A stretch of DNA of 31,879 nt from Pelomicrobium sp036803785 (GTDB lineage: Bacteria; Pseudomonadota; Gammaproteobacteria; Burkholderiales; UBA6910). The notes under the pieces were generated by a model, which ran no database searches, had not been told where the DNA came from, and worked only from the letters and a program-made list of their open reading frames with translations. Made by a program: the position numbers and the translations under genes. Within the stretch, counting starts at the first letter, position 1. Each line of letters begins with the position of its first letter. Location of the stretch: assembly GCF_036803785.1 (NCBI RefSeq), contig NZ_DAIRTR010000020.1, positions 1 through 31,879 of the forward strand. Direction: 5' to 3'. Below are positions 15,982-23,976 of the stretch, one piece after another.

Positions 15982-16578
15982 TTAGACGCGATGCTCGGGG
16001 CCTTCCGAGGCGGTTGGGTCAGCAGATGCGGGATCCAGAGCGGTGGGCGCTGCCTCGCCCCGGGACGCAAGGGGCTGTGGGGTGGAAGACAGCTCCTGTC
16101 CCCGCCCAGAGCGGTCCTCTCCTGCCTGGGCCGGCCTTGGCTGCGCCTCCTCCTGGGAGCGGCTCTGGAGCAGGTGCTCCACGGTGTGGGTGAGCCTGGC
16201 TAACAGCTCCGGCTCTAAAGGCTCGAACTTATTGTAGTCGTCGATGTACACGTCGAGCCCGTCCATGATATTGAAACGCGGGTCGCTGAAGAGCTTTTTC
16301 AACGCCGCCCGGCGCAGCCCATCTTCCACCTTGGGGTGCATGAAGGCCCGGAAATCCGACTCGAAGCTCAAGCGGTCCAGGGGCGGTAAGGGCGGAGGCG
16401 GGTCTTCCACCGGCTTGCGCACGGGACCGCCAGCGCCGCCTTCGGCCCGGGACTCCCGCTTGAGCCGGGACCAGCGGGCGAGGAAAGACTCCTCCTGGCG
16501 CGGACCAGGCACAGACTCTTTCTGGCCTTCGGCCGGTTTTCCGGCGGCAGGGGGATCAGTCCTGTCAGAGCTTGCCAT
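15982..16578 (-). CDS. DUF3306-family protein
   Basis: 198 residues. The conserved part is central: ESFLARWSRLKRES (about 30-43), a Pro-rich linker, then FESDFRAFMHPKVEDGLRRAALKKLFSDPRFNIMDGLDVYIDDYN, a signature of DUF3306. The N- and C-terminal regions are low-complexity, Pro/Ala/Glu-rich and probably disordered. No signal peptide is seen, so it is presumably cytoplasmic. Its start overlaps the end of the DUF3305 gene by 14 bases. DUF3306 genes are known mainly next to formate dehydrogenase clusters; the molecular function is unknown. Confidence 0.85.
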   Translation of the reverse strand: MASSDRTDPPAAGKPAEGQKESVPGPRQEESFLARWSRLKRESRAEGGAGGPVRKPVEDPPPPLPPLDRLSFESDFRAFMHPKVEDGLRRAALKKLFSDPRFNIMDGLDVYIDDYNKFEPLEPELLARLTHTVEHLLQSRSQEEAQPRPAQAGEDRSGRGQELSSTPQPLASRGEAAPTALDPASADPTASEGPEHRV

Positions 16579-17047
16579 GGCGTTCCAGCCTGCTGGAGGC
16601 GTAGCGGCGCCGTTTTTTCGCCTCGGGGTCCGGGCGGTAGTGGGTTTCCACGAACTCCCCGACCCAGCGATAGATCTCCGGCGGCATGGGCACTCCGTCC
16701 ACTTGCTCGTTGGCGTCCATCCACCGGGCGGCTTCCCCGTAGCTCACCGTGACGAAGGCGGGACGCGCTTCCCCTTGCTCATCGTGGCGCCACAGGACGA
16801 AGACCCGGGGCTCGCTCGCCGAGACGTTGAGCCAGTAGTCCTCCACCTCGTCCCGGCGCAGCGTCAAGCGAAAACCAGTATAGAGCACCCGCCGGCGCCG
16901 TTCGTCCTCTAAGATCACCCGGGGCGGGGTCTGCGGGGGCGCACCGTCTTCCACTACCCCGATGGCCTCCCAGCGGTAGGAACACCAGGGATTGTCCAGG
17001 CGGAGCCGCTCCATGACGACCGCCACGGGCAACGTTTCCGGAAACAT
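16565..17047 (-). CDS. DUF3305-family protein
   Basis: 160 residues. It starts MFPETLPVAVVMERLRLDNPW, in which PVAVVMER is a typical opening of the family, and continues with NVSASEPRVFVLWRHDE and VTVSYGEAARWMDANEQVDGVPMPPEIYRWVGEFVETHY. The basic C-terminus (KKRRRYASSR) is a common feature. ATG 17047 is chosen over the longer open frame because homology starts right there. No Shine-Dalgarno sequence is present, but TATTAT lies eight bases upstream. Its function is unknown; family and place suggest an accessory role for formate dehydrogenase together with DUF3306. Confidence 0.84.
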   Translation of the reverse strand: MFPETLPVAVVMERLRLDNPWCSYRWEAIGVVEDGAPPQTPPRVILEDERRRRVLYTGFRLTLRRDEVEDYWLNVSASEPRVFVLWRHDEQGEARPAFVTVSYGEAARWMDANEQVDGVPMPPEIYRWVGEFVETHYRPDPEAKKRRRYASSRLERHGKL

Positions 17048-17061
17048 AATATGCAATAATA
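17046..17061 (-). promoter_or_regulatory. Element shared with the Mo/W regulator start region (possible operator or -10/initiator)
   Basis: On the minus strand the 10-mer TATTGCATAT (17058-17049) sits one base before the DUF3305 start codon. The identical 10-mer sits directly before the start codon of the ModE-like regulator (2996-3005). The flanks are A/T-rich and partly palindromic. It also contains TATTAT (17061-17056), which could be a -10 with TTGTCC 19 bases further upstream. Confidence 0.4.
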
Positions 17062-17147
17062 GTTTAGTCCGAAGGGAAAGGGACAACGATCGAGCCCATC
17101 GGTTTCCTGGGATACGCCGCCGCTTCGTCGTCAGAGGCACGAGCGCC

Positions 17148-17177
17148 TTGAGCATTCGTCGGAGGTTTTGTAATAAT
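17148..17177 (+). promoter_or_regulatory. Sigma-70-like promoter for moaA-fdhD-mobA
   Basis: TTGAGC (17148-17153) and AATAAT (17172-17177) are 18 bases apart, matching four and five consensus positions. The leader would be about 80 bases and contains GCAGC-GGGTG-GCTGC (small hairpin near 17215-17229). I see no molybdenum-cofactor riboswitch fold in it. Confidence 0.4.
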
Positions 17178-17263
17178 TTTTCCGCCATTACCCGTACGGC
17201 CCCGGAACGACCCTTGCAGCGGGTGGCTGCGACCGTCCTTCCCTGAAACGAGGCGAGGAAAAA

Positions 17264-18271
17264 ATGAGCCATGACCTAGGGGCAAGCCCGTTGGTGGACA
17301 AGTTCGGCCGCACGGTCAACTATATCCGCCTTTCGGTCACCGACCGCTGCGACTTCCGCTGCACCTACTGTATGGCGGAAGAGATGACCTTTCTTCCCCG
17401 CGCCCAGGTCCTGTCCCTGGAAGAATGCCTGCGGCTTGCCCGGGTGTTCGTAGGTCTAGGAGTTACCAAGATCCGCATCACGGGGGGCGAGCCCTTGGTG
17501 CGCAAGAACGTGCTCTGGCTGTTCCAGCAGCTGGGGCGGCTCCCGGGGCTCAAGGAGTTGGTATTGACCACGAACGGCTCCCAGCTCGAGCGCTTCGCCC
17601 AGCCCCTGGTGGAGGCGGGCGTGCGCCGGGTCAACGTGAGCCTGGACAGTCTCGACCCGGACAAATTCAGGCGCATCACGCGGGTCGGGGACCTGCACAA
17701 GGTGCTGCGCGGTATCGCCGCGGCCAAGGCGGCGGGCTTTGCCGGCATCAAGCTCAATACCGTGATGATCCGGGGCGTCAACGAAGACGAGTTCTGCGAC
17801 TTGGTCCAGTTCGCCGTGGATCAGGAGATCGACATCGCCTTCATCGAAGAAATGCCCCTGGGAGACGTGGGCCACGCCCGGATCGACACTTATTACAGCT
17901 CGGACGACGCGCTCGCCCTGCTCAGTCGCCGCTTCGAGCTGGTCTCCAGCACCGAGACCACCGGCGGCCCCGCCCGCTACTGGCGCATCCCCGGCACCCG
18001 GACCAAGGTGGGTTTCATCTCGCCCCACTCCCACAACTTCTGTGCCAGCTGCAACCGGGTACGCGTCACCTGCACGGGCGAGCTTTTCCCCTGCCTGGGA
18101 CAGAACGACTCCACCCCTCTGCTGCCCCTGCTGCGAGCCCATCCGGAAGACGACCAGCCGGTGCGCCAGGCCATCATCGATGCCATGGGCATCAAGCCCC
18201 GGGGACACGACTTCAACCTGTTCCAGGCCAAGCCCAAGGTGATCCGCTTCATGTCGGTGACGGGAGGCTGA
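17264..18271 (+). CDS. moaA: GTP 3',8-cyclase MoaA
   Basis: 335 residues; radical-SAM enzyme that turns GTP into the cyclic precursor of molybdopterin, the first step of the pathway. The SAM cluster motif is C29-x3-C33-x2-C36 (TDRCDFRCTYCM), and GGEPLVR is the SAM-binding loop. The second, substrate-binding cluster is C260, C263 and C277 in FCASCNRVRVTCTGELFPC. The C-terminus ends in the family-typical Gly-Gly (SVTGG). GAGG precedes ATG 17264. It heads the operon moaA-fdhD-mobA-regulator and is divergent from the DUF3305 gene. Confidence 0.96.
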   Translation: MSHDLGASPLVDKFGRTVNYIRLSVTDRCDFRCTYCMAEEMTFLPRAQVLSLEECLRLARVFVGLGVTKIRITGGEPLVRKNVLWLFQQLGRLPGLKELVLTTNGSQLERFAQPLVEAGVRRVNVSLDSLDPDKFRRITRVGDLHKVLRGIAAAKAAGFAGIKLNTVMIRGVNEDEFCDLVQFAVDQEIDIAFIEEMPLGDVGHARIDTYYSSDDALALLSRRFELVSSTETTGGPARYWRIPGTRTKVGFISPHSHNFCASCNRVRVTCTGELFPCLGQNDSTPLLPLLRAHPEDDQPVRQAIIDAMGIKPRGHDFNLFQAKPKVIRFMSVTGG

Positions 18272-18275
18272 GGCG

Positions 18276-19091
18276 GTGGACGCGCCTTATCGTCCCCGGC
18301 TCACCAACGCCGCCCGTCCCGCCACTTTCACCATCACGGCGCTCAACGAGCGGGGTGAGGAACTGCCGACCCAGATCGCCGGCGAACACCCCCTCACCCT
18401 GTACGTGGACAAGCGGGAAATCGTCACCCTCATGACCCTGGGGGCGGCCCCGGAAGCCCTGGTCATCGGCTATCTGCGCAACCAGCGGCTGGTGAACAGC
18501 ATCGAGGACATCGTGGCGGTGCAGGTAGACTGGGAAACCGAGGCAGTGGCGGTCACGACTCGCACCGGCCTTGGCGACATCGAGGAAAAGATGGGCAAGC
18601 GCACCGTCACTACCGGCTGCGGCCAAGGGACCGTGTTCGGCAACCTGATGGAGGAGATCGACCGGATCCAACTGCCCGCCGACGTGACCCTCACGGAGGA
18701 AACCCTCTACGGGCTGCTGGACAACGTGCGCCGTTACGAGTCCATCTACAAACAGGCCGGCGCTGTCCACGGCTGTGCCCTGGCTAAGGGAGCGGATATC
18801 CTCATATTCATAGAGGACGTGGGGCGGCACAATGCGGTGGACGCCATCGCCGGAATGATGTGGCTCGACCGGTTGGAAGGTGCCGACAAGATCTTCTACA
18901 CCACGGGGCGGCTCACCTCCGAGATGGTGATCAAGTGCGCCCAGATGGGAATCCCTTTTCTCGTCTCCCGCTCGGGCCTCACCCAGATGGGCTACGAGAT
19001 CGCTCGCAAGGTGGGCATCACCATGATCGGCCGAGCCACCGGCAAGCACTACCTGCTCTTTACCGGTCGCGAGAGGTTCGTCAAGGCGTGA
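18276..19091 (+). CDS. fdhD: FdhD, sulfurtransferase for formate dehydrogenase activation
   Basis: 271 residues. FdhD passes sulfur from a cysteine desulfurase to the bis-MGD cofactor before insertion into formate dehydrogenase. Family marks are GEHPLTLYVDKREIVTLMTLG, KQAGAVHGCALA, EDVGRHNAVDAIAG and GRLTSEMVIKCAQMGIPFLVSRSGLT. In E. coli the sulfur-carrying motif has two cysteines (C121, C124); here it reads TGCGQGT, with Cys115 kept and Gly118 in place of the second. It starts at GTG 18276, eight bases after GGGAGG, and overlaps mobA by four bases (GTGA). Confidence 0.95.
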   Translation: MDAPYRPRLTNAARPATFTITALNERGEELPTQIAGEHPLTLYVDKREIVTLMTLGAAPEALVIGYLRNQRLVNSIEDIVAVQVDWETEAVAVTTRTGLGDIEEKMGKRTVTTGCGQGTVFGNLMEEIDRIQLPADVTLTEETLYGLLDNVRRYESIYKQAGAVHGCALAKGADILIFIEDVGRHNAVDAIAGMMWLDRLEGADKIFYTTGRLTSEMVIKCAQMGIPFLVSRSGLTQMGYEIARKVGITMIGRATGKHYLLFTGRERFVKA

Positions 19092-19672
19092 AGGTCACCG
19101 GGGTCCTCCTCGCCGGCGGCATGGGCAGGCGCATGGGGGGCGTGGACAAGGGCTTGCAGCTTCTCAAAGGCAAGCCCCTGGCCCAGTGGGTGCTGGAACG
19201 ATTCGCACCCCAGGTGGATGAAGTGCTGGTCAACGCCAATCAAAACCTCGAGCAATACGCCCGTTTCGGCTATCGGGTCATTCCTGATCTGGTGGGCGGC
19301 TTCGCCGGTCCCCTGGCGGGCCTGCACCGGGGCTTGAGCGAGGCCGCCCATCCCCTGGTGGCCACGGTGCCCTGCGACTCTCCTTTCCTGCCTTCGGATC
19401 TGGTGGCGCGGCTTAAGGCTGCTTTGGCGGGGAATCAAGCCGACTTGGCGGTGGCCAAGACCTTCGATCAACCCCACCCGGTGTTCTGCCTGGGTCGTCG
19501 GGCCTTGAAAGACCATCTGGAACGGTATCTCGCGAGCGGCGGCCGCAAGATCGACGCCTGGTACGCGAGCCTGCGGGTGGTGGAAGTGCCCTTCGACGAC
19601 GAGGCGGACGCTTTCCGCAATATCAATACTCCGGAAGAACTGGACCAATCCGCCCGGTGGGTGGGGTCATGA
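19088..19672 (+). CDS. mobA: Molybdenum cofactor guanylyltransferase MobA
   Basis: 194 residues, the usual length. MobA attaches GMP from GTP to Mo-molybdopterin, producing the bis-MGD cofactor needed by FdhA. The nucleotide-binding motif is LLAGGMGRRMGGVDKGL (7-23); further marks are PDLVGGFAGPLAGLHRGL, ATVPCDSPFLPSDL and the end FRNINTPEEL. GTG at 19088 overlaps the fdhD stop, and its own stop overlaps the next start as ATGA, so translation of fdhD, mobA and the regulator is likely coupled. Confidence 0.95.
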   Translation: MKVTGVLLAGGMGRRMGGVDKGLQLLKGKPLAQWVLERFAPQVDEVLVNANQNLEQYARFGYRVIPDLVGGFAGPLAGLHRGLSEAAHPLVATVPCDSPFLPSDLVARLKAALAGNQADLAVAKTFDQPHPVFCLGRRALKDHLERYLASGGRKIDAWYASLRVVEVPFDDEADAFRNINTPEELDQSARWVGS

Positions 19673-20577
19673 ACGAAGCGGGAGAGCCTCGGGACTACTT
19701 CACGGTCAAGGAGGTGGCGGATTACCTCCACCTCAACGAGAAAAAGATCTACGCCCTGGTCAAGGAGGGGGCGATTCCCGCCACCAAGGCCGCCGGCAAA
19801 TGGTTGTTCCCCCGAAAGCTGGTGGACGAGTGGCTGCTGGAGTCGGCCCATGGGGGCGTGCTCGCCGATCGCTTGGTGATTGCCGGCAGCGACGACCCCC
19901 TGCTCGCTGCCGCCGCGGCCCTGCTCGCTAGCCAGATCGGGGCATCGGGCCTGGTGAGCCTGTCCCCCACTGGCACCCGCCTGGGGCTCGCCCTTCTCGC
20001 CCAGCGCCGGGCCCATGCGGTCGCCATCCATTGGGGTCCAGCCGCTTCCGCCGACCGCCGCCACCCCCAGCTTGTTCGCAGCTATCCTACCCACCGCAGC
20101 TGGACTCTGGTGCGCCTGGCACGCCGGGAACAGGGTATTCTCCTGGGGCGTGCCATCGTCGGGGCGACCGGGCTGGAGACCCTGGTGAGGCCCGGGATAC
20201 GCTGGGCCTTGCGCCAGGAAGGCGCCGGCTCCCAGCATTTCCTGGAAACCCAGCTCGCCCAACGGGGGCTCACTGTAGCCGAAGAACAAATCACGGCCCG
20301 GGCCCTCTCGGAGCGCGAGGCCGCCGCCCTCATCGCCCGGGGCCAGGCCGACTGCGCCCCAGGGGTACACGGGGCCGCCAGCGAGTTCGGGCTCGGGTTC
20401 CTGCCCCTGGGATGGGAGTGTTTCGATCTGGTGCTGCCCCGATCCGTGTATTTCCGCCGCTTGTTCCAGGCCCTGCTGGAAGTGTTGCGCGGGCCGGAGA
20501 TAGCCGCTGTCGCCGCCTCGCTACAAGGCTACGATCTGGAACCCCTAGGACGGATTCTGCCCATTCCGGAGGATTGA
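19669..20577 (+). CDS. Excisionase/MerR-type HTH regulator fused to a PBP-like oxyanion-sensing domain
   Basis: 302 residues. The N-terminus (about 10-57) is an HTH_17-type domain: YFTVKEVADYLHLNEKKIYALVKEGAIPATKAAGKWLFPRKLVDEWL. The rest (about 65-295) is a COG1910-like, periplasmic-binding-protein-like domain with RQEGAGSQHFLETQLAQRGL and GQADCAPGVHGAASEFGLGFLPLGWECFDLV. This matches the domain layout of proteins that sense molybdate or tungstate in the cytoplasm. It ends the moaA operon, and the sensor part parallels that of the regulator at 3006, while the DNA-binding part is of another family. Its last 49 bases overlap the convergent glucokinase gene. Confidence 0.86.
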   Translation: MNEAGEPRDYFTVKEVADYLHLNEKKIYALVKEGAIPATKAAGKWLFPRKLVDEWLLESAHGGVLADRLVIAGSDDPLLAAAAALLASQIGASGLVSLSPTGTRLGLALLAQRRAHAVAIHWGPAASADRRHPQLVRSYPTHRSWTLVRLARREQGILLGRAIVGATGLETLVRPGIRWALRQEGAGSQHFLETQLAQRGLTVAEEQITARALSEREAAALIARGQADCAPGVHGAASEFGLGFLPLGWECFDLVLPRSVYFRRLFQALLEVLRGPEIAAVAASLQGYDLEPLGRILPIPED

Positions 20578-21590
20578 TCCGTGGCCGACCGAAGCGCCAA
20601 GGCGGCGGCTCGCCGGGAAGCCCCCTTGAGACCCAATCCTTCGTCCACGGCCACCACGACGGGCATCGCCGTCAGCAGTCCGGCAAACCGCCCCTTGGCA
20701 CGAAATGCCTCGAGAAAAGTCGGGCGCGTGAGCCGCGGGAGGATCTTGGGGGCGATGCCGCCGGCAAGGTAGACCCCCCCGGTGGCGAGGAAGGCGAGGG
20801 CCATATTCCCCGCAAAAGCGCCATACACCGCCACGAACAACTCCAGGGCTTGATCGGCCACCGGATCCTGTCCCGCCAGTGCGAGGGCGGTAATCTCCCG
20901 GGCAGGGCGGTATCGGGGCGGTGCTCCAGCCTGCCCCTGCAGATAGAGGTCGATCGCCTCCAGCCCGCCCCCCGAGAGAACCCGCTCGTAGGAGACCCGT
21001 CCGAAACGCGAGGCCAAGGCCTCGGCCAGGCCCGCTTGCCGGGGACCCAAGGGGGCAAAGTCCATATGACCCGCCTCGGAGGCAACCGCCTGGTAACCCT
21101 CCCCGGTCCACACCAGGGCGGCCACCCCCAGGCCTGTCCCCGCCCCCAGTACCACCTTCGCACCGTGGGGGGCGGCAATGCCGGGCTGCAGGATCGTTTG
21201 CTTCGAAGGGCCCAAGGCCTCGACCCCGTAGGCCGCGGCGACGAAATCGTTCAAGACCTCTACCCGGGCGATCCCCAGCGCGGCGGTGAGCGCCGAAGCG
21301 TCCACCTGCCACGAAAGGTTGGTGAGCTGCGCCCGGCCTTCTTGCACCGGACCGGCCACCGCGAAGCAGGCGGCCGCAAGCCGCGCCCTCAGCTCCGCGG
21401 CTTGGGGTCGAGCGAGAAACGCCTCCACCGCCGCGGCGAGGCTCGGGTAGCCGGCGCTTGGATAGACCTGTTCCAGGAGAGGTTGGGGCGCCTCCTGGGC
21501 CACCCGTCCTAGTTGCAGCCGGGTGTGGGTACCGCCGATGTCGCCGGAGAGATAGATGAGCTCCCCTTCCCCGGGGTCGCGGACGACCAT
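20529..21590 (-). CDS. glk: Glucokinase
   Basis: 353 residues. It phosphorylates glucose to glucose-6-phosphate with ATP. Visible features are the phosphate-binding loop SGDIGGTHTRLQLG near the N-terminus, the VLNDFVAAAYG segment with the catalytic Asp, GAGTGLGVAALVW and ASEAGHMDFAPLG, all typical of the bacterial Glk (COG0837) family. The C-terminal 25 or so residues (RSATDQSSGMGRIRPRGSRS) extend past the usual end and account for the 49-base tail-to-tail overlap with the regulator gene. The start lies five bases after the stop of the GGDEF-EAL gene. Confidence 0.93.
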   Translation of the reverse strand: MVVRDPGEGELIYLSGDIGGTHTRLQLGRVAQEAPQPLLEQVYPSAGYPSLAAAVEAFLARPQAAELRARLAAACFAVAGPVQEGRAQLTNLSWQVDASALTAALGIARVEVLNDFVAAAYGVEALGPSKQTILQPGIAAPHGAKVVLGAGTGLGVAALVWTGEGYQAVASEAGHMDFAPLGPRQAGLAEALASRFGRVSYERVLSGGGLEAIDLYLQGQAGAPPRYRPAREITALALAGQDPVADQALELFVAVYGAFAGNMALAFLATGGVYLAGGIAPKILPRLTRPTFLEAFRAKGRFAGLLTAMPVVVAVDEGLGLKGASRRAAALALRSATDQSSGMGRIRPRGSRS

Positions 21591-21594
21591 GGGT

Positions 21595-23976
21595 TCACCC
21601 GGCAGCGGCAGCGGGGCTCGCCTCCACTCGTACCGCCAGGGGTTCCGGCGCGCCGATCAGATCCCCTTGAGCATAGTCCACCCGGAGCTCTTTGAGCTTT
21701 TCCAGCGTGATCTGGTCGGCCACGAATTCGGCCACCGTTTTCATCCCCAGCAGATGAGCAATCCGGTTGATCGCCTCCACGATGGCGTAATCCACCGGAT
21801 TGCCAGCGAGGTCACGGATGAAGCTGCCGTCGATTTTCAGGAAGTCTACCGGCAGGTGCTTGAGATAGGCGAAGGAGGACATGCCCACGCCGAAGTCGTC
21901 CAGGGCGAAGCGGCAGCCCAAAACCCGCAGGTCGTGCATGAATTCGCTCGCCTTGGTGAGGTTGGAGATGGCGGTGGTCTCGGTCACTTCGAAGCACAGC
22001 CGCCGGGGCGGCACCCGTGCGGCCTCCATCCGACGGCGCAGGAACTCGGCGAACGTACTGTCGTTGAGGCTCGCTCCGGATAGGTTGATGGAGTAGCAGC
22101 TCTCCAGGTCGGCCCCCCAGTGTTGCGCTTCCTGGGCCATGAAGTCGAGAAGCGCCGTCACCACCCAGCGGTCCACCATGGGCAGGAGATTGAAGCGCTC
22201 GGCCGCCGGCATGAAATCGTTGGGAGCGAGCAGGTGGCCGGATTCGTCCACCATGCGCACCAGCACTTCGTAGTGGGGGCATCCGCCCCCCCTCGTCACC
22301 GGTGCGATGGGCTGGCGGTAGAGCCGGAAGCCTCCCTTTTCCAGGGCGCTCGTGATCTGGTGCACCATGGCCACGTCGCCCTGGGGCGTGCGGGTGAGGG
22401 CAGTGCCGGGCTGATACATCTCTACCCGGCTGCCGCCTTTTTCCTTGGCTGCGTAACAGGAGGCGTCGGCCGCCGCCAGCACGTCGGCCACCGTGCCGCT
22501 GTCGGCGTCCACCATCACCAAGCCGATGCTCGCCCCCAGGGAGAAGGTTTTGTCCTTCCAATGGAAGCGGAAGTCGCGCACGATTTCCCGCAGGCCATTG
22601 GCGATGCGGATGGCCTGATCGACGGGGCAGGCCTCCAGCAACACGCCGAACTCATCGCCGCCAAGGCGGGCCAGGGTGTCGCTGCCCCGGATCTTCACGT
22701 GCATCGCCGCCGCAAGCTGGCGCAGCAGTTCGTCGCCGGCCACATGGCCGCAGGTGTCGTTCACCGCCTTGAACCGGTCCAGATCCAGGTAGAGCAAAGC
22801 GTGCTTGCGGCCGTCGGTCTTGGCCGATTCCAGCAGATAGGCGAGCCGACGCTCGAACTCCCGGCGGTTGACCAGGCCCGTGAGGGAATCATGGCTCGCT
22901 TGCCAGGTGAGCCGCTGGGCCATGGCGCGCACGTGGCTCACGTCGTGGAACACCACCACGAGCCCGGTCACCGTCCCGTCCGGCCCCCGAATGGGCGAGC
23001 AGGACTCCTCCACCGGAATGCGCCGCCCGTCCCGCGCCTTGAGGATCGCTGCCCGGGTGATTAAGGTGCGACCCGCCGCCGCGGCGAAGCCGTGGGACAA
23101 GGGCTTCTGGGACTCCTCGTCCAGTACCACGTACACCGCATCGAGCGGCAAGCCCCGCGCCTCGGCGCTGCGCCAGCCGGTGAGCTGCTCTGCCACAGCA
23201 TTCAATACCTCGATACAGCCACGGGCGTCGGTGGTGATCACCCCTTCGGCGATGGAGTGCAACGCCACTTCGGCCCGCTCCTTCTCCCGGTATAACGCCG
23301 CCTCTGCTCGCCCGATGTGGCGAATCACCAGCACTGCTACCGCCGCCCCGATCACCAGCAGGCCACCCCCTAGCACGGCGAGAAACAAGTACGCCCCTCG
23401 GGCGCCGGCGAGTGCCTCGTCCATGGCGGCGAGCATCTCGGCCCGCTGGGCGGACACTGCACCAGTGAGCAGTTCCTCGAAGCGGGCGGCGGGGGCCGCT
23501 TGGGACAAGCGCAAACGCAGGGCTTCGTTGATCTGGCCCGCCTGAAGGGCGGTCGCCATGGCATCGCGCATGCGCTCCAAGGCACGGCCCGTGCGCAGGA
23601 GCTCCTCCAAGGCAAGCCGCTTGACGGGATCCTGCTCCAGGGCTTCCAGGCGGTCCATGAGCTGAGTGGAGCGCTGCCCCAGGGCTTCAAGGCGCCGATA
23701 GACCTCCGCCTGCTGGCGCAGCGTCCGGTCCACGAGGAGGACTCCCAGCAGCTCCGAGCGCTGGCGCGTCACGTCCAGCAAGTCGGCGGTCGCCTGCATT
23801 TTGGCCCCTTGGCGGTAAGCGATGTGGTCAATGCGGCTGGTCAGTTCGTCGAGCCGAGCCATCCCCATGGCCACCAGCTCCACCATCAGGACCAGCATGA
23901 CGGCGAAGCCGGCCACGGCCACCGCTCGGGGCCGCAACCAGCGACCCATCCGCGTCCAGGCCGGGACCTCAGCCAT
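21595..23976 (-). CDS. Membrane-bound PAS-GGDEF-EAL protein (c-di-GMP turnover)
   Basis: 793 residues. Two membrane helices (about 17-38 and 200-225) flank a helical periplasmic sensor region of about 160 residues. A PAS domain (about 245-355; ITTDARGCIEVLN, HDVSHVRAMAQ at its end) follows, then a GGDEF domain with intact RLGGDEF (active-site residues 439-443) and an EAL domain. The EAL signature is YEVLVRM (E570), a variant that keeps the metal-binding Glu; NLSG, FEVTET, DDFGVG (D693-D694), KIDGSFI and KTVAEFV are present, so both activities may be functional. Its start overlaps mtfA by eight bases, implying coupling. The start ATG 23976 is picked because a membrane helix begins soon after. 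Confidence 0.92.
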   Translation of the reverse strand: MAEVPAWTRMGRWLRPRAVAVAGFAVMLVLMVELVAMGMARLDELTSRIDHIAYRQGAKMQATADLLDVTRQRSELLGVLLVDRTLRQQAEVYRRLEALGQRSTQLMDRLEALEQDPVKRLALEELLRTGRALERMRDAMATALQAGQINEALRLRLSQAAPAARFEELLTGAVSAQRAEMLAAMDEALAGARGAYLFLAVLGGGLLVIGAAVAVLVIRHIGRAEAALYREKERAEVALHSIAEGVITTDARGCIEVLNAVAEQLTGWRSAEARGLPLDAVYVVLDEESQKPLSHGFAAAAGRTLITRAAILKARDGRRIPVEESCSPIRGPDGTVTGLVVVFHDVSHVRAMAQRLTWQASHDSLTGLVNRREFERRLAYLLESAKTDGRKHALLYLDLDRFKAVNDTCGHVAGDELLRQLAAAMHVKIRGSDTLARLGGDEFGVLLEACPVDQAIRIANGLREIVRDFRFHWKDKTFSLGASIGLVMVDADSGTVADVLAAADASCYAAKEKGGSRVEMYQPGTALTRTPQGDVAMVHQITSALEKGGFRLYRQPIAPVTRGGGCPHYEVLVRMVDESGHLLAPNDFMPAAERFNLLPMVDRWVVTALLDFMAQEAQHWGADLESCYSINLSGASLNDSTFAEFLRRRMEAARVPPRRLCFEVTETTAISNLTKASEFMHDLRVLGCRFALDDFGVGMSSFAYLKHLPVDFLKIDGSFIRDLAGNPVDYAIVEAINRIAHLLGMKTVAEFVADQITLEKLKELRVDYAQGDLIGAPEPLAVRVEASPAAAAG

